A stretch of DNA of 64,000 nt from Microtetraspora sp. NBRC 13810 (GTDB lineage Bacteria; Actinomycetota; Actinomycetes; Streptosporangiales; Streptosporangiaceae): positions 1-64,000 of the forward strand of contig NZ_BSRQ01000011.1 of NCBI RefSeq assembly GCF_030268685.1, in the 5' to 3' direction. This document shows, one piece after another, positions 24,409 to 32,944 of this stretch. A model generated the notes under the pieces. It saw nothing but the letters and a program-made list of their open reading frames with translations, searched no databases and had not been told where the DNA came from. The number at the start of each line of letters is the position of its first letter. Positions within the stretch are counted from its first letter, which is position 1. Made by a program: the position numbers and the translations under genes.

Positions 24409-27400
24409 CTAACCACCGAACGGGAGATCTGGACGGTTCATCGTTACCTCTCTAGTCGCCGGCGGTCGGTCTCCGGGGTCATGGCAACGCCTACGCCTTG
24501 GCGGCTGTTGAGCACGTGGATAACGTCTCGGGTCCGGTACAGACGGCGCTTGCCTCGCTCGACGCTGTCGGCCTGCTGGTCGATCGCGCCGCGGTACTGC
24601 GCCGCCGCGCTGCCGGGTGAACGTGCGCGGGACGCCGCCGGTGTCCCGGCCGATGATCCAGTCGGTGCCGGTGGCGTCGCTGAACGCGGCGTCCACGCCG
24701 GTGAGGTCGGCGAACCGGGGGGACAGCCCGGTCAGCGGCACCGGCCCGTCCCCGGTACGGACGTAGCCGGGGCCGTACACCCAGCACTCCTGGCCCCGGA
24801 ACAGGTAGACGTTGCCGTCGGAGCTCTCCAGCAGGGCGTCGATCCGGTCGACGCCGTGCGGCGCGGCCAGCGGCTCGGGGAACTTGCCGGTCAGGTCCTG
24901 GTCGCGGAAGGCGAGGGCGATCTGGTTCGCGTCGAGGCCGAACTTCCCGGCGAGCAGCGCGACGGCGCGGATCCGCCGGAGGGCGGCGCGCGAGTCGGGG
25001 GGCAGGTCGCCTCCGCGTCCGGCGCCGGCCAGCGCGGGCGCGGCCAGCAGTTCCACCGCCTCGGCCGGGCCGCCGGCGACCGCCGTGCACGCCGCGGCGG
25101 CGACCGGCGCGGTCACCCCCAGCTCGTCCTGGAGCACGGCGAGCAGCGTGGCGCGCTGCCGGGCGGCCAGTTCCTCCAGCCTGTCGACGATCTCGGCGAT
25201 CGCCGCGTTCGTCCGCACCGCGACGGCGTGCAGCAGGAAGAAGACGTCCTTGGCGAAGTCCTCCAGGCGCGGGAGGACGAAGTCCAGCGCGTTGTACACC
25301 TCGGCGAAGTAGCCGAGCCGGTGCTCGGGGACGCCCAGCTCCGGGGTGAGGTGTCCGGCCTGGACCAGCCTGACCACGAGCTGGGCCTGCTCGTCCGGGT
25401 CGAGGCCGAACTCGGCCGACGCCGCCGGGTCGAGCCGGTAGGGGCGGTGGTCGGCCAGCGAGGTGGCGATCCGCCGGAAGATCGCGGAGTTCTCGGCCGC
25501 GGTGAACCCGGTCAGCTCCAGCCGGCCCGCCGGGTCGGCGAAGAACGCCAGGCTGCTCCGCGGGACGCGGTCGTCGGCCAGGTGGACGCCGTCCAGCAGG
25601 TCGGCCGCCCGCTGCGCGGCGACCGGGTCGGTGATGTCCAGGAAGTCCGCCGGGGTGACGGTGAGCAGTTCGGCCCTGGCCTTGGTGAGCAGGCCGCGCA
25701 GGGCGTCCAGGACGTGCCGGCGGTACGGGTAGAACTCCAGGGCCAGCGCCGGCTCGCCGAGCCCGGGGTCGAGCAGCGCCGCCGGGTCGGCGAAGAAGCC
25801 GTCGGCGTCGATGTGGCCGTTGAACCGCAGGCTCTCGACCAGGGCGGTGACCTGCTGCGGGGACAGCGGCAGCGCGGCGAGGGCCGCCGGGTCGAAGGCG
25901 ACGGCGCCGCCGGTGAACCGGGCGGCCAGCTCGCGCAGCCGGGCGTGCACGCCGGCCCTGACACCGCTCAGGTCGGCGTTCACCGCGAACGCGGCGCGGT
26001 TCTCCGGGAGGGCGAAGAAGCCGGGCCGCAGCACGGTCCCCTCGTCGTCGAGGTACCCGTTGAAGATCAGGTTGTCGTACAGCTCGGCGCGCTCGGCGTC
26101 GCCCAGGTCCGCCGGCTTCGCCAGCTTGGCCAGGTCGGAGGGGAAGAAGACGGCCGGCTCCGGCAGCGGCTCCCCGGGGGCGGACACCGGGCACAGGCCG
26201 CTGATCAGGTCGAACAGCGCGTCGCGGTGCGTGCCGAAGTCACCGGCCAGCCGCAGCCCGGCGGGCGTCTCCGGCAGGCGGTCCGCCACCAGGGCGCCGC
26301 CCGGCTCCAGATGGCCGGCGATGACCAGGTTGGTGTAGACCTTGACGGCGAGGCGGTCGCCGAGCCCGATCCCCTCCAGGTCGCCGCCCACCACCATGCC
26401 CAGTTCGGTGAGGGCGGTGTAGGCGGCGGTCGCCGCGCGGGCCGGGTCGAGGCACAGCAACCGGGCGTCCCTGCGGGACACCACGCCGGCCGGGTGGGCG
26501 ACGGCGATGTCGTGGATCACCGCGGCGGCGCGCGGGCCGAACCGGGGAGAGGTGAACAGCTCGGGAGAGGGGGCGAGCCCGGCGAACCGCCGGTGCAGCT
26601 CCGCCAGCAGGGCCGCGTCGGCGTCCGGCTCCTGCCCGTTCATGCCTGCCTGCCCGTTCAGGCCGTTCAGGCCGGCCTGCGCCCGCGCCGCCGCGGCGCC
26701 CAGCACGGTGGCCAGCTCCCGGCCGTTCAGGTCGGCGGACCGCATCCACGGCACCACGGCCAGCAGGGTCTGCACCAGCCACAGGCCGGAGGCGACGTCC
26801 CCGCCGGCCAGTGCCGCGTGGTAGTCGTGGCTGCCCGCCCCGGTGTCGATCAGCAGCGGGAAGGTGGAGTGCCGTTGCAGCGCCGGGTCGCTCTCCAGCG
26901 CGTCGACCACGTCGAGCAGCTCCCCTGCCGAGACGCCGAGCGCAGCGGAGAGCCGCTGGATCCGGTGCAGCAGCGACAGCTCGGCCGGGCCGGTCGCGCG
27001 GTCGAACGGGGGCGGCTCCGCCGTGCCGGTCGAGGTGGAACGTTCCCGGAAACGGGTGACGAGGGCGGCCAGCTCGTCCTCGGTCAGGGACAGCGCCGCG
27101 GTGACCCGCCGCCGGTACTCCTTGTTGCGGGTGGCGAGGATGTCGCCCGTGCAGGCGAGCACCGGCCGCTCGGCGTAGCCGTACGGCACCCGCGCCGATC
27201 CGAGGATCACCGGGGAGCCCGCCGCGAAGGGCACGTTGAACACCCGGTCGAACAGGTCGCGTGGCGCCTCGCCGTCGCCCGCGCCGAGCGTGTTCAGCGG
27301 GGCGACCAGACTGACGGCGACGTCGATCGGCACGTCCAGGCCGCGGTGCAGGTGGAGCAGCACGGCGAGGTGCCGCAGCGCCCTGGCGTCGATCCGGTTG

Positions 27401-28293
27401 TCGCAGCAGTCGCGCAGCACCAGGTCGAGGTCGGTGAAGGCCAGCCCGGTACGGCGGGCCAGCCGGACGAACCGGGAGACCCGGTCGAACCAGGCCGCGG
27501 GGATCGGCTCGTCGTCGTAGGGGTTGGCGGGGTCGTCGGCGCAGACGAGCCGCTTCTCCTCGGCGTCCAGGCCGACCACCGGGCCGCCGTGGTGGACGAA
27601 GAACACGGACGCGGCCGAGCGCTCCGGGGGCGCCCCGCCGGTCGAGCCCGCGCCGAGACCGCCGTACAGCAGTTCCCGCAGCTCGGCGCCGGTGATCGAG
27701 GCGGCCTGCCGGAACCGGGGGACCGCCTCCAGGGTGCGCAGGGTCTCCCCCGCCCCGGGGTCCAGCCCCCAGTGCCCGCGCAGTACGGGGCCGTCGCCGA
27801 GCGGGGTGGTGAGCACGTCGACGTCGTCCTGGGTGAGCCCCAGGTACTCCCGGGCGACGACGTCGGGGGCGGGGACGTCGGCGAGGTGGCGGTAGAGCTC
27901 GGCGGGCTCGACCTCCAGGTGGTGCAGCAGCCGGCGCAGCCGTTCGTGCCGCAGCGAGAACGGCATGGTGAACGGGTGCCGCAGCGCCCGCAGCACCTGG
28001 TCGGCGCCGACCACCTGGCCGCGGACGACTTCCGCCTCCAGAACCTCGTTGACCACGTCGAGATAGGGCAGCTCGGTGTAGGTGTTCGCGCCGTCGAGTG
28101 GAACGTTCCCGATGGCGGGGCGGCGGGAGAGCAGGTCGTCGAGCAGTCCGGCCGGGGCGTCTTCACCGAGGAGCTGGATCAGTTCGGCGAGGTAGGCGGC
28201 GGGAGAGTAGACGGAGCGCGACTCGTCGCGTTCGCGGAAGTCGAGATCGCCGAACAGCTGCTCGTAGCTCGGGAGGGAGTCGGCCGGCTGCAT
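24409..28293 (-). CDS. Tc toxin A component, N-terminal half (VRP1-type), 3' truncated
   Basis: A 1294-residue protein with the start of TcA/SpvA-type toxins: 'ESRSVYSPAAYLAELIQLLG' and 'LLSRRPAIGNVPLDGANTYT', 'ELPYLDVVNEVLE', the VRP1 signature. The remainder is alpha-helical shell, with repeated 'NGYLDDEG/NGHIDADG' strands. Near its end a hemopexin-like blade begins ('DALLESSDGNVYLFRGQECW', 'WIIGRDTGGVPRTFTR') and then the reading changes abruptly to an arginine/proline-rich tail of about 65 residues that looks out of frame. AGGAGG precedes the ATG by 5 bases, so translation should be strong. The natural continuation appears to be the gene at 15749-22075. No signal peptide, as expected for Tc A subunits. 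Confidence 0.85.
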   Translation of the reverse strand: MQPADSLPSYEQLFGDLDFRERDESRSVYSPAAYLAELIQLLGEDAPAGLLDDLLSRRPAIGNVPLDGANTYTELPYLDVVNEVLEAEVVRGQVVGADQVLRALRHPFTMPFSLRHERLRRLLHHLEVEPAELYRHLADVPAPDVVAREYLGLTQDDVDVLTTPLGDGPVLRGHWGLDPGAGETLRTLEAVPRFRQAASITGAELRELLYGGLGAGSTGGAPPERSAASVFFVHHGGPVVGLDAEEKRLVCADDPANPYDDEPIPAAWFDRVSRFVRLARRTGLAFTDLDLVLRDCCDNRIDARALRHLAVLLHLHRGLDVPIDVAVSLVAPLNTLGAGDGEAPRDLFDRVFNVPFAAGSPVILGSARVPYGYAERPVLACTGDILATRNKEYRRRVTAALSLTEDELAALVTRFRERSTSTGTAEPPPFDRATGPAELSLLHRIQRLSAALGVSAGELLDVVDALESDPALQRHSTFPLLIDTGAGSHDYHAALAGGDVASGLWLVQTLLAVVPWMRSADLNGRELATVLGAAAARAQAGLNGLNGQAGMNGQEPDADAALLAELHRRFAGLAPSPELFTSPRFGPRAAAVIHDIAVAHPAGVVSRRDARLLCLDPARAATAAYTALTELGMVVGGDLEGIGLGDRLAVKVYTNLVIAGHLEPGGALVADRLPETPAGLRLAGDFGTHRDALFDLISGLCPVSAPGEPLPEPAVFFPSDLAKLAKPADLGDAERAELYDNLIFNGYLDDEGTVLRPGFFALPENRAAFAVNADLSGVRAGVHARLRELAARFTGGAVAFDPAALAALPLSPQQVTALVESLRFNGHIDADGFFADPAALLDPGLGEPALALEFYPYRRHVLDALRGLLTKARAELLTVTPADFLDITDPVAAQRAADLLDGVHLADDRVPRSSLAFFADPAGRLELTGFTAAENSAIFRRIATSLADHRPYRLDPAASAEFGLDPDEQAQLVVRLVQAGHLTPELGVPEHRLGYFAEVYNALDFVLPRLEDFAKDVFFLLHAVAVRTNAAIAEIVDRLEELAARQRATLLAVLQDELGVTAPVAAAACTAVAGGPAEAVELLAAPALAGAGRGGDLPPDSRAALRRIRAVALLAGKFGLDANQIALAFRDQDLTGKFPEPLAAPHGVDRIDALLESSDGNVYLFRGQECWVYGPGYVRTGDGPVPLTGLSPRFADLTGVDAAFSDATGTDWIIGRDTGGVPRTFTRQRGGAVPRRDRPAGRQRRARQAPSVPDPRRYPRAQQPPRRRRCHDPGDRPPATREVTMNRPDLPFGG
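24444..24600 (-). pseudogene. Unidentified C-terminal gene fragment fused to the TcA break
   Basis: In a different frame from the TcA tail, about 50 codons read as convincing protein ('QYRGAIDQQADSVERGKRRL', 'YRTRDVIHVLNSRQGVGV') and end in TAA at 24444-24446. GAGAGG then precedes an ATG at 24441 that opens only 10 codons. I take this as the 3' end of an unrelated gene, and the first codons of another, joined to the broken toxin gene. Family unknown. Confidence 0.4.
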
Positions 28294-28665
28294 AGATCCT
28301 CCTGGACGGGCCGCGACGAGACCGCGGGCGGGCAATCCGAATATGAAATTGCTTGGTATTTCCGGCAGGACGTATCGACACGCCGTCCTTGTGGGTGATC
28401 CCCGTGGTGAGAAATACCGCAGCCGACCTCAGGTCCCCGAGCGAAAGATCATGCATGCGTAAGCTGGGCGGACGAATAGTATCAACCCCATACGGGGATA
28501 GCCATAGCCTCCCACCTGGGCAATCTATTCAGCTCAACCAATGACCATAAATTATACTTTTTGGGGAAATGTCGCTATTTGGGTGGCTTTTATTGGTCGA
28601 CGCCGGGCCCGGGTTCCTTTCGCGCAGGGCTTCGTCATCTCCGAATGGTTGGTCACGCGGTGGTG
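28294..28665. promoter_or_regulatory. Leader and promoter region of the TcA N-terminal gene
   Basis: About 370 bases, clearly lower in GC than the surroundings. On the minus strand a perfect TATAAT stands at 28551-28556, some 258 bases before the TcA ATG; no good TTGACA is found 17 bases further upstream. If used, the transcript has a leader of roughly 250 bases, room for regulation. No gene is supported here. Confidence 0.4.
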
Positions 28666-29655
28666 CTAGGGAGCGCAGTCGCCGAGCCCGGGGCCGGGGG
28701 GCGTGCCCGCGGGGCCGAAGAAGAGGAGCGCGCAGCCGGTCAGGAATCCGGGGTTCTCCTCGGGGACGAAATGTCCCGCGTCGGGGGCGACCACGGTACG
28801 CACGTCGTCGGCCACCCGGCTGAAGGAACCGGCGACGCCCGGGCCGAAGGAGTACTGGCCGCCGATGGCCGCCACCGGCATGGCCAGCCGCCTGGCCGCG
28901 CCGGCCTGGTTGTCCGCGGCGTCCGCGGCCAGGGCCCGGTAGTACTCGTACCCGGCCGTGCGCCTGGCGGGGCTCGCATACGCGCGGTAGTAGGTGTCCC
29001 GGCGGATGGCGTCCTTGCGGTGGCTGTATTCGAAGACCGCGCCGAGGTACGTGGACACGTCCTCGTTGTCGATGATCCGTTCCGGGATGGGGGCCGGGGA
29101 GGCGTTGAACCTGAAGTGGAAGGCCACGCCGTACAGGTCTTCGAGCCCGAAGCCGGGCAGCGGGCTCTCGATCACCGCGAGCCTGCTCACCTCGGCGGGG
29201 AAGTCCCGCGCGTACGGGTACGCCACGAGGACGCCCAGGTCGTGGCCGATGATCCCGACCCTGGTGTGGCCCAGCGCGTGGACGGCCTGGCGGACCCGGT
29301 GCGCGGTGGTGACCTTGTCGTAGCCGCCGGCCGGGATGGACGAGGCGCCCAGGCCGGGCAGGTCCAGGGCGATGACCGTGTGCTCGCGCGCCAGCTTCGG
29401 CATGACGCCGCGCCACGTCTCCCAGGTCTCCGGCCAGCCGTGCAGGAGCAGCAGGGCCGGGCCCGATCCGCCCTTGACGTAGTGGATGCCGCCGCCTTCG
29501 ACGGGGACGTTCCCCTGGGTGAAGCCGGGCAGGCCGTCGACCCGGGCACCCTCGCCCGGCGACGCGGCGGCGGCCGTGGCGAGCATCACCACGGCCAGGG
29601 CGGCGGACGCCGCGACGCGTACCACCCTGCGGCCCCACGTTCCTGCTGGCGTCAT
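28666..29655 (-). CDS. Secreted alpha/beta hydrolase, epoxide-hydrolase-like
   Basis: A 329-residue protein. The N-terminus 'WGRRVVRVAASAALAVVMLA' followed by 'TAAAASPGEG' is an export signal. The hydrolase core shows the oxyanion segment 'LLLLHGWPETWETWR', the nucleophile elbow 'GIIGHDLGVL' (Asp nucleophile, as in epoxide hydrolases and dehalogenases), and the C-terminal 'VAPDAGHFVPEENP' histidine. HGWPxxW and GHDxG together point to the epoxide-hydrolase group. GAAAGGA precedes the ATG at 29655; upstream frame residues are rejected. Function is probably hydrolysis of an extracellular epoxide or ester. Confidence 0.85.
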   Translation of the reverse strand: MTPAGTWGRRVVRVAASAALAVVMLATAAAASPGEGARVDGLPGFTQGNVPVEGGGIHYVKGGSGPALLLLHGWPETWETWRGVMPKLAREHTVIALDLPGLGASSIPAGGYDKVTTAHRVRQAVHALGHTRVGIIGHDLGVLVAYPYARDFPAEVSRLAVIESPLPGFGLEDLYGVAFHFRFNASPAPIPERIIDNEDVSTYLGAVFEYSHRKDAIRRDTYYRAYASPARRTAGYEYYRALAADAADNQAGAARRLAMPVAAIGGQYSFGPGVAGSFSRVADDVRTVVAPDAGHFVPEENPGFLTGCALLFFGPAGTPPGPGLGDCAP

Positions 29656-29913
29656 GTCGCGCTTTCCTTTCGACGGCACGGAAGAAGGCATGCGGGGACC
29701 GGTCCCGCTGGACGTGCTCACAGCGGACCTGGGGTGGCGATCTGCGCCCTCCCGCGGGCGCGGAAGACCCCGGCGCCCGGCGGGCTTTCTTGCGGCCTCA
29801 TCATCACCGCGGGCGACGACCGCGCGCATCTCCTGGATTGCTCTCGCGGCCTCTCCCCGCTGACACCGGGACGGCCGCCCGAGGTACCGGACGGCACGCG
29901 CCGGGAGGAGATG

Positions 29914-31167
29914 TCAGGAGATGGTGAGCGTGCCGTTCGGGTTACGGGCGCAGGTGACGATCGTGCGGGGCGAGGCGGTGAGGGCGCCGGTCAGGCACTG
30001 GCCGAGGACGGTGTGCCCGGCGGCGTTGGGGTGCCACGACTCCTGGCAGGTCTGGAAGTAGGTGACGCACGTGTTCGCGGCCCGCTGGATGCCGATCTTG
30101 TCCCAACCGGACAGGCTGGTGATGAACGTGCCGGACGGCCCGTCCTGCACCCGTACCGGCGTGGCGAGCGCGCCCGTCGGGCTGCCGGGGTTCTCGCACA
30201 GCCGGGCCCCGTCGAAGGCCCGCTGGACGTCCACCACGCGCAGGTCGGCCGTCGGACGCTCAGCCGCCAGTGTGGTGTAGGCGTTCGTGACCAGGGAGCC
30301 GAGGTTCTCGGAGAACACGTGCCCGGGGGCGAGGCTCGCGCGGTGGATCGGACAGCCGGCGGCGTACCGCTCCGCCCCGAGGGCGCGGAACTTGTCGCGG
30401 GTGTCGGTGCGGTTGTCCTCGTCCCGGTACTGCGGGGCGACGTCGAGCGGCAGCGGGTTGGTGTAGGTCTGCAGGACCACCCGGTGGACGCCGTCGGCGT
30501 CGATCTGCGCGAGGGTGTCGAGGACCTGGCGCAGGGCGGCGGTGGTCTCGGTGGTGGCGGCGGCGACCTCGGCGTCGCCGGCCAGGTCCGAGACCGTGCA
30601 GGGCTCCTGCGGCACCTCGCCGCCCAGGTACGCCCAGAACTCCCACCAGCCCGTCCAGGCGTCGGCGATGAAGCGGTTGGCGCACAGTGTGGCCACGTCG
30701 CCGAAGGTGAACTGGGTGTTGTTGGAGCCGAGACCGATGAGGACGACGTCGATGTCGTGGGTCTGCGCGACGGCGCGTAACTGGTCGAGCTGCGAGGCGA
30801 CGGCGCGGCCGTTGGCGCGGGCGCTGGAGGGGTTGGCGATGTCGGCGGGCTGCCCGCCGGAGCACGCGAGGTTGAAGCGGTCCTGGATGCCGGGGAGCGA
30901 CGCCTTGAACAACGAGGCGTTCGCCGACCGGTGGCAGAAGTAGGCGTTGCTGTTGGCCGCCGACCAGCCGGGGAACGCCTGCGCCGTCCCGGAGGCGTCG
31001 ACGACGGGCTGGTAGTCCCCCGCCCCCTCCCCGCTGACGAAGCTGTCGCCGAGCGCGACGGCGGCGGTGGGCAGGGCCGCCTGCGCCGCTCCGCCCTGGA
31101 CGACTTGGATGCCGACCGCGCCCACCAGGAGCGCGATCATCGCGGCCGCACGCCGGAGAACCCTCAC
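29914..31167 (-). CDS. Secreted SGNH/GDSL hydrolase (lipase/esterase)
   Basis: A 417-residue secreted SGNH hydrolase. After a signal sequence ending 'GGAAQA|ALPT' comes block I 'AVALGDSFVSGEGAG' with the catalytic Ser; block III is 'LIGLGSNNTQF' (GxN), and block V is 'SWHPNAAGHTVLGQC' with the catalytic Asp/His replaced by the common SxHPN form. Six or more cysteines imply disulfides. I favour GTG at 31167 (VRVLRRAAAMIALL) over an ATG at 31224 since the added residues break the signal peptide. The upstream neighbour is another secreted hydrolase in the same direction, 258 bases on. Confidence 0.87.
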   Translation of the reverse strand: MRVLRRAAAMIALLVGAVGIQVVQGGAAQAALPTAAVALGDSFVSGEGAGDYQPVVDASGTAQAFPGWSAANSNAYFCHRSANASLFKASLPGIQDRFNLACSGGQPADIANPSSARANGRAVASQLDQLRAVAQTHDIDVVLIGLGSNNTQFTFGDVATLCANRFIADAWTGWWEFWAYLGGEVPQEPCTVSDLAGDAEVAAATTETTAALRQVLDTLAQIDADGVHRVVLQTYTNPLPLDVAPQYRDEDNRTDTRDKFRALGAERYAAGCPIHRASLAPGHVFSENLGSLVTNAYTTLAAERPTADLRVVDVQRAFDGARLCENPGSPTGALATPVRVQDGPSGTFITSLSGWDKIGIQRAANTCVTYFQTCQESWHPNAAGHTVLGQCLTGALTASPRTIVTCARNPNGTLTIS

Positions 31168-31324
31168 AACCGCCCCATTTCCTACTAAACAAGCATGAAA
31201 TAACGGATGCCTGGATAACAACATCTCGCGTCTGAGGCGTCAAGAACTCCACGACCCCAGCCGCTGCACCTAAGAGATCGCGTATCACCCTGATCGTCAA
31301 GCATGCGTTTGCTCGCTCAAGCCC

Positions 31325-31609
31325 TCATCGCGCCTGCCCCCGCAGCACGGCGGTCCAGGTCTGGTACGCCCGCTTCATCCACACCCGCTGCGTCTCCGAG
31401 ACCTCGGACCCGCCGGAGTGCTTCACCGTACGCCGCACGTAGACGAGGCCGCCGGACTGACAGAGTTCGTAGTACGTCGGCTGGCATGCACAGGTCCATT
31501 CCAGGACCAGAACCCGCCCCATGGACATCGGCGCCAGCCACTCCAGCGACGCGAACTCGGACACATCCGCAGGCACATGCGGGCTGACACCCGGACACGG
31601 CACCCTCAT
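31325..31609 (-). CDS. Small conserved-looking hypothetical protein
   Basis: A 94-residue protein with 'LEWLAPMSMGRVLVLEWTCA' followed by 'CQPTYYELCQSGGLVYVRRT', suggesting a small beta-sheet domain with several cysteines (CAC, LC). It overlaps the 36-codon gene upstream by ATGA. Together they are divergent from the XRE-like/HAD pair. No family name; the composition is that of a real gene. Confidence 0.6.
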   Translation of the reverse strand: MRVPCPGVSPHVPADVSEFASLEWLAPMSMGRVLVLEWTCACQPTYYELCQSGGLVYVRRTVKHSGGSEVSETQRVWMKRAYQTWTAVLRGQAR

Positions 31610-31716
31610 GACCCGCCATCCGGCGCGTACGGAAAGGCAGGGAAGGGGGCAGGCTCAGCCGTCACCGCGACACCCGGCCGAATCGGACCGGCGAAGAACA
31701 CATCCAAGGAGTCCAT
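31606..31716 (-). CDS. 36-aa small protein, coupled to the next gene
   Basis: The ATG at 31716 has GAGGAA about 7 bases upstream and opens a 36-codon frame (MDSLDVFFAGPIRPGVAVTA...) ending ATGA at the next start. The same frame is open further up to an ATG at 31878; that extended version would begin with 'QRCSSCDGRGWKYGSPRRAL', which has the CxxCxGxGW look of small DnaJ-like zinc fingers. I prefer the short form because of its ribosome binding site; the long form cannot be dismissed. Confidence 0.45.
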   Translation of the reverse strand: MDSLDVFFAGPIRPGVAVTAEPAPFPAFPYAPDGGS

Positions 31717-32029
31717 TGTTTGTTCCTCGGACCCGCTGTCCCGCACCCTGATATTCAAGGCAGTTTTCGGGCATACGGTCGGCGCCGACGCCATCATTCG
31801 CGCTCGACACCAGAGAGCGCGACGCGGACTGCCGTACTTCCAACCACGACCATCACAAGAACTGCACCGCTGAGCCATGTATCGAGCATGGCCAGGAGTC
31901 ATGTCGCATCGCCGTGATCACATTGTCGCGCCTACGTCATGCGCGTTTCTTCTTGTCTCGCCATCGTCTCGCCTTGCCTGTTCTGGATCGGTAGCCTTTA
32001 GGGGCCGAGTCAGAGCCGAAGGGCCGAGA
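31717..32029. other. Divergent promoter region
   Basis: About 310 bases between the small-protein pair (minus) and the XRE-like gene (plus). It contains the possible N-terminal extension of the 36-codon gene and a GTCGGCGCCGAC palindrome at 31778-31789. No other gene is seen. Confidence 0.35.
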
Positions 32030-32944
32030 ATGAGCGATCGACCGATCCTGTTGAAGGTCTTACTACACCAGCGCCGTTGGCAGGCATACGGCACCTTTCA
32101 GCGCGAATACGACAGGGTCGCAAAGAGCGTCGATCCCGTCCTGGTCCGGACGTGGCCCAGCCGCGCCCAACTCCACCGCTGGCTGTCAGGCACCGTCAAA
32201 GGTCTGCCCTATCCCGACCACTGCCGCATCCTTGAGGCGATGTTCCCGGACTGGACGGCCCACCAGTTGTTCGCCCCCGCGCCCGGGGACATCCCGAATC
32301 TCCGGCAGCAGCCGCCCGGTACCCCGGAGACCGTGCCTGCCGTGGTCCCACCCGTGGGGCTACGGCCGTACCTGGAACGGGCATTCGAGCGAAGACACGT
32401 CTCCATCGACTTCGCCGGCTTCTCCGGCGAGACGCTGCAAGGCGCTGTCCAAGAGCCCTTGGACAAGATCCGCTATGGACAACTCAAGCCCGAGAGCGTC
32501 ACCATCCGGCTTCTCCTGCCCGACACGTCCAGGCCGATGACCCTGCCCTGCAAGGCCGACGACCTGGCCGACGATCCCGACTTCCGCGCCCGAGCCAACA
32601 CGATCATGCGCCGTCACGCCACCGCCATAACTGACTCCGTCAATGAGTTGGCCGCGCGCGGAGCGGTCAAAGCAGCGACGGCGGAAATCCGACTCCACCA
32701 GGTCGCTCCATTGTTCAAGCTCTACATCGTCAACGACCGGGACGCCTTTTTCGGCTTCTACCCCATCCAGGAATACGACCTGAGGGTGGACGACCAGAGC
32801 CGCACCGTTTACGACCTCATGGGAAAAGACGCCGTGGTGTTCCATCACTCGACCGACAACGACGCCGGGCGCGAGTACATCAAGCAGTCACGGCTATGGT
32901 TCGAATCGATCTGGAACACCATCAGTCGGGAGTTCAACGGGTGA
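32030..32944 (+). CDS. XRE-like DNA-binding regulator
   Basis: A 304-residue protein. Residues 1-85 contain 'TWPSRAQLHRWLSGTVKGLP' and 'YPDHCRILEAMFPDWTAHQL', the arrangement of an actinobacterial HTH regulator group in which this pair forms the DNA-binding helices. The rest ('AFERRHVSIDFAGFSGETLQ', 'LRVDDQSRTVYDLMGKDAVV') is a sensor domain of unknown ligand. Start at MSDRPILLK; a longer frame is rejected. It overlaps the HAD gene by GTGA, so the two are one operon. Confidence 0.75.
   Translation: MSDRPILLKVLLHQRRWQAYGTFQREYDRVAKSVDPVLVRTWPSRAQLHRWLSGTVKGLPYPDHCRILEAMFPDWTAHQLFAPAPGDIPNLRQQPPGTPETVPAVVPPVGLRPYLERAFERRHVSIDFAGFSGETLQGAVQEPLDKIRYGQLKPESVTIRLLLPDTSRPMTLPCKADDLADDPDFRARANTIMRRHATAITDSVNELAARGAVKAATAEIRLHQVAPLFKLYIVNDRDAFFGFYPIQEYDLRVDDQSRTVYDLMGKDAVVFHHSTDNDAGREYIKQSRLWFESIWNTISREFNG

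Noticed and set aside
13699..28293. TcB/TcC (Rhs-repeat) genes or contractile-injection tube/sheath genes in the toxin region
   Set aside because: I looked for Rhs YD-repeats, SpvB-like N-termini, sheath, baseplate and tube proteins in all frames and saw none; the locus is TcA-like plus a protease only.
24349..28398. A 1349-codon plus-strand frame opposite the TcA N-terminal gene
   Set aside because: Antisense shadow with low-complexity Arg/Gly/Val/Gln sequence; the minus strand carries VRP1-type homology and a strong ribosome binding site.
31778..31789. GTCGGCGCCGAC palindrome
   Set aside because: Short GC palindromes are expected by chance in this composition and it has no partner copy.
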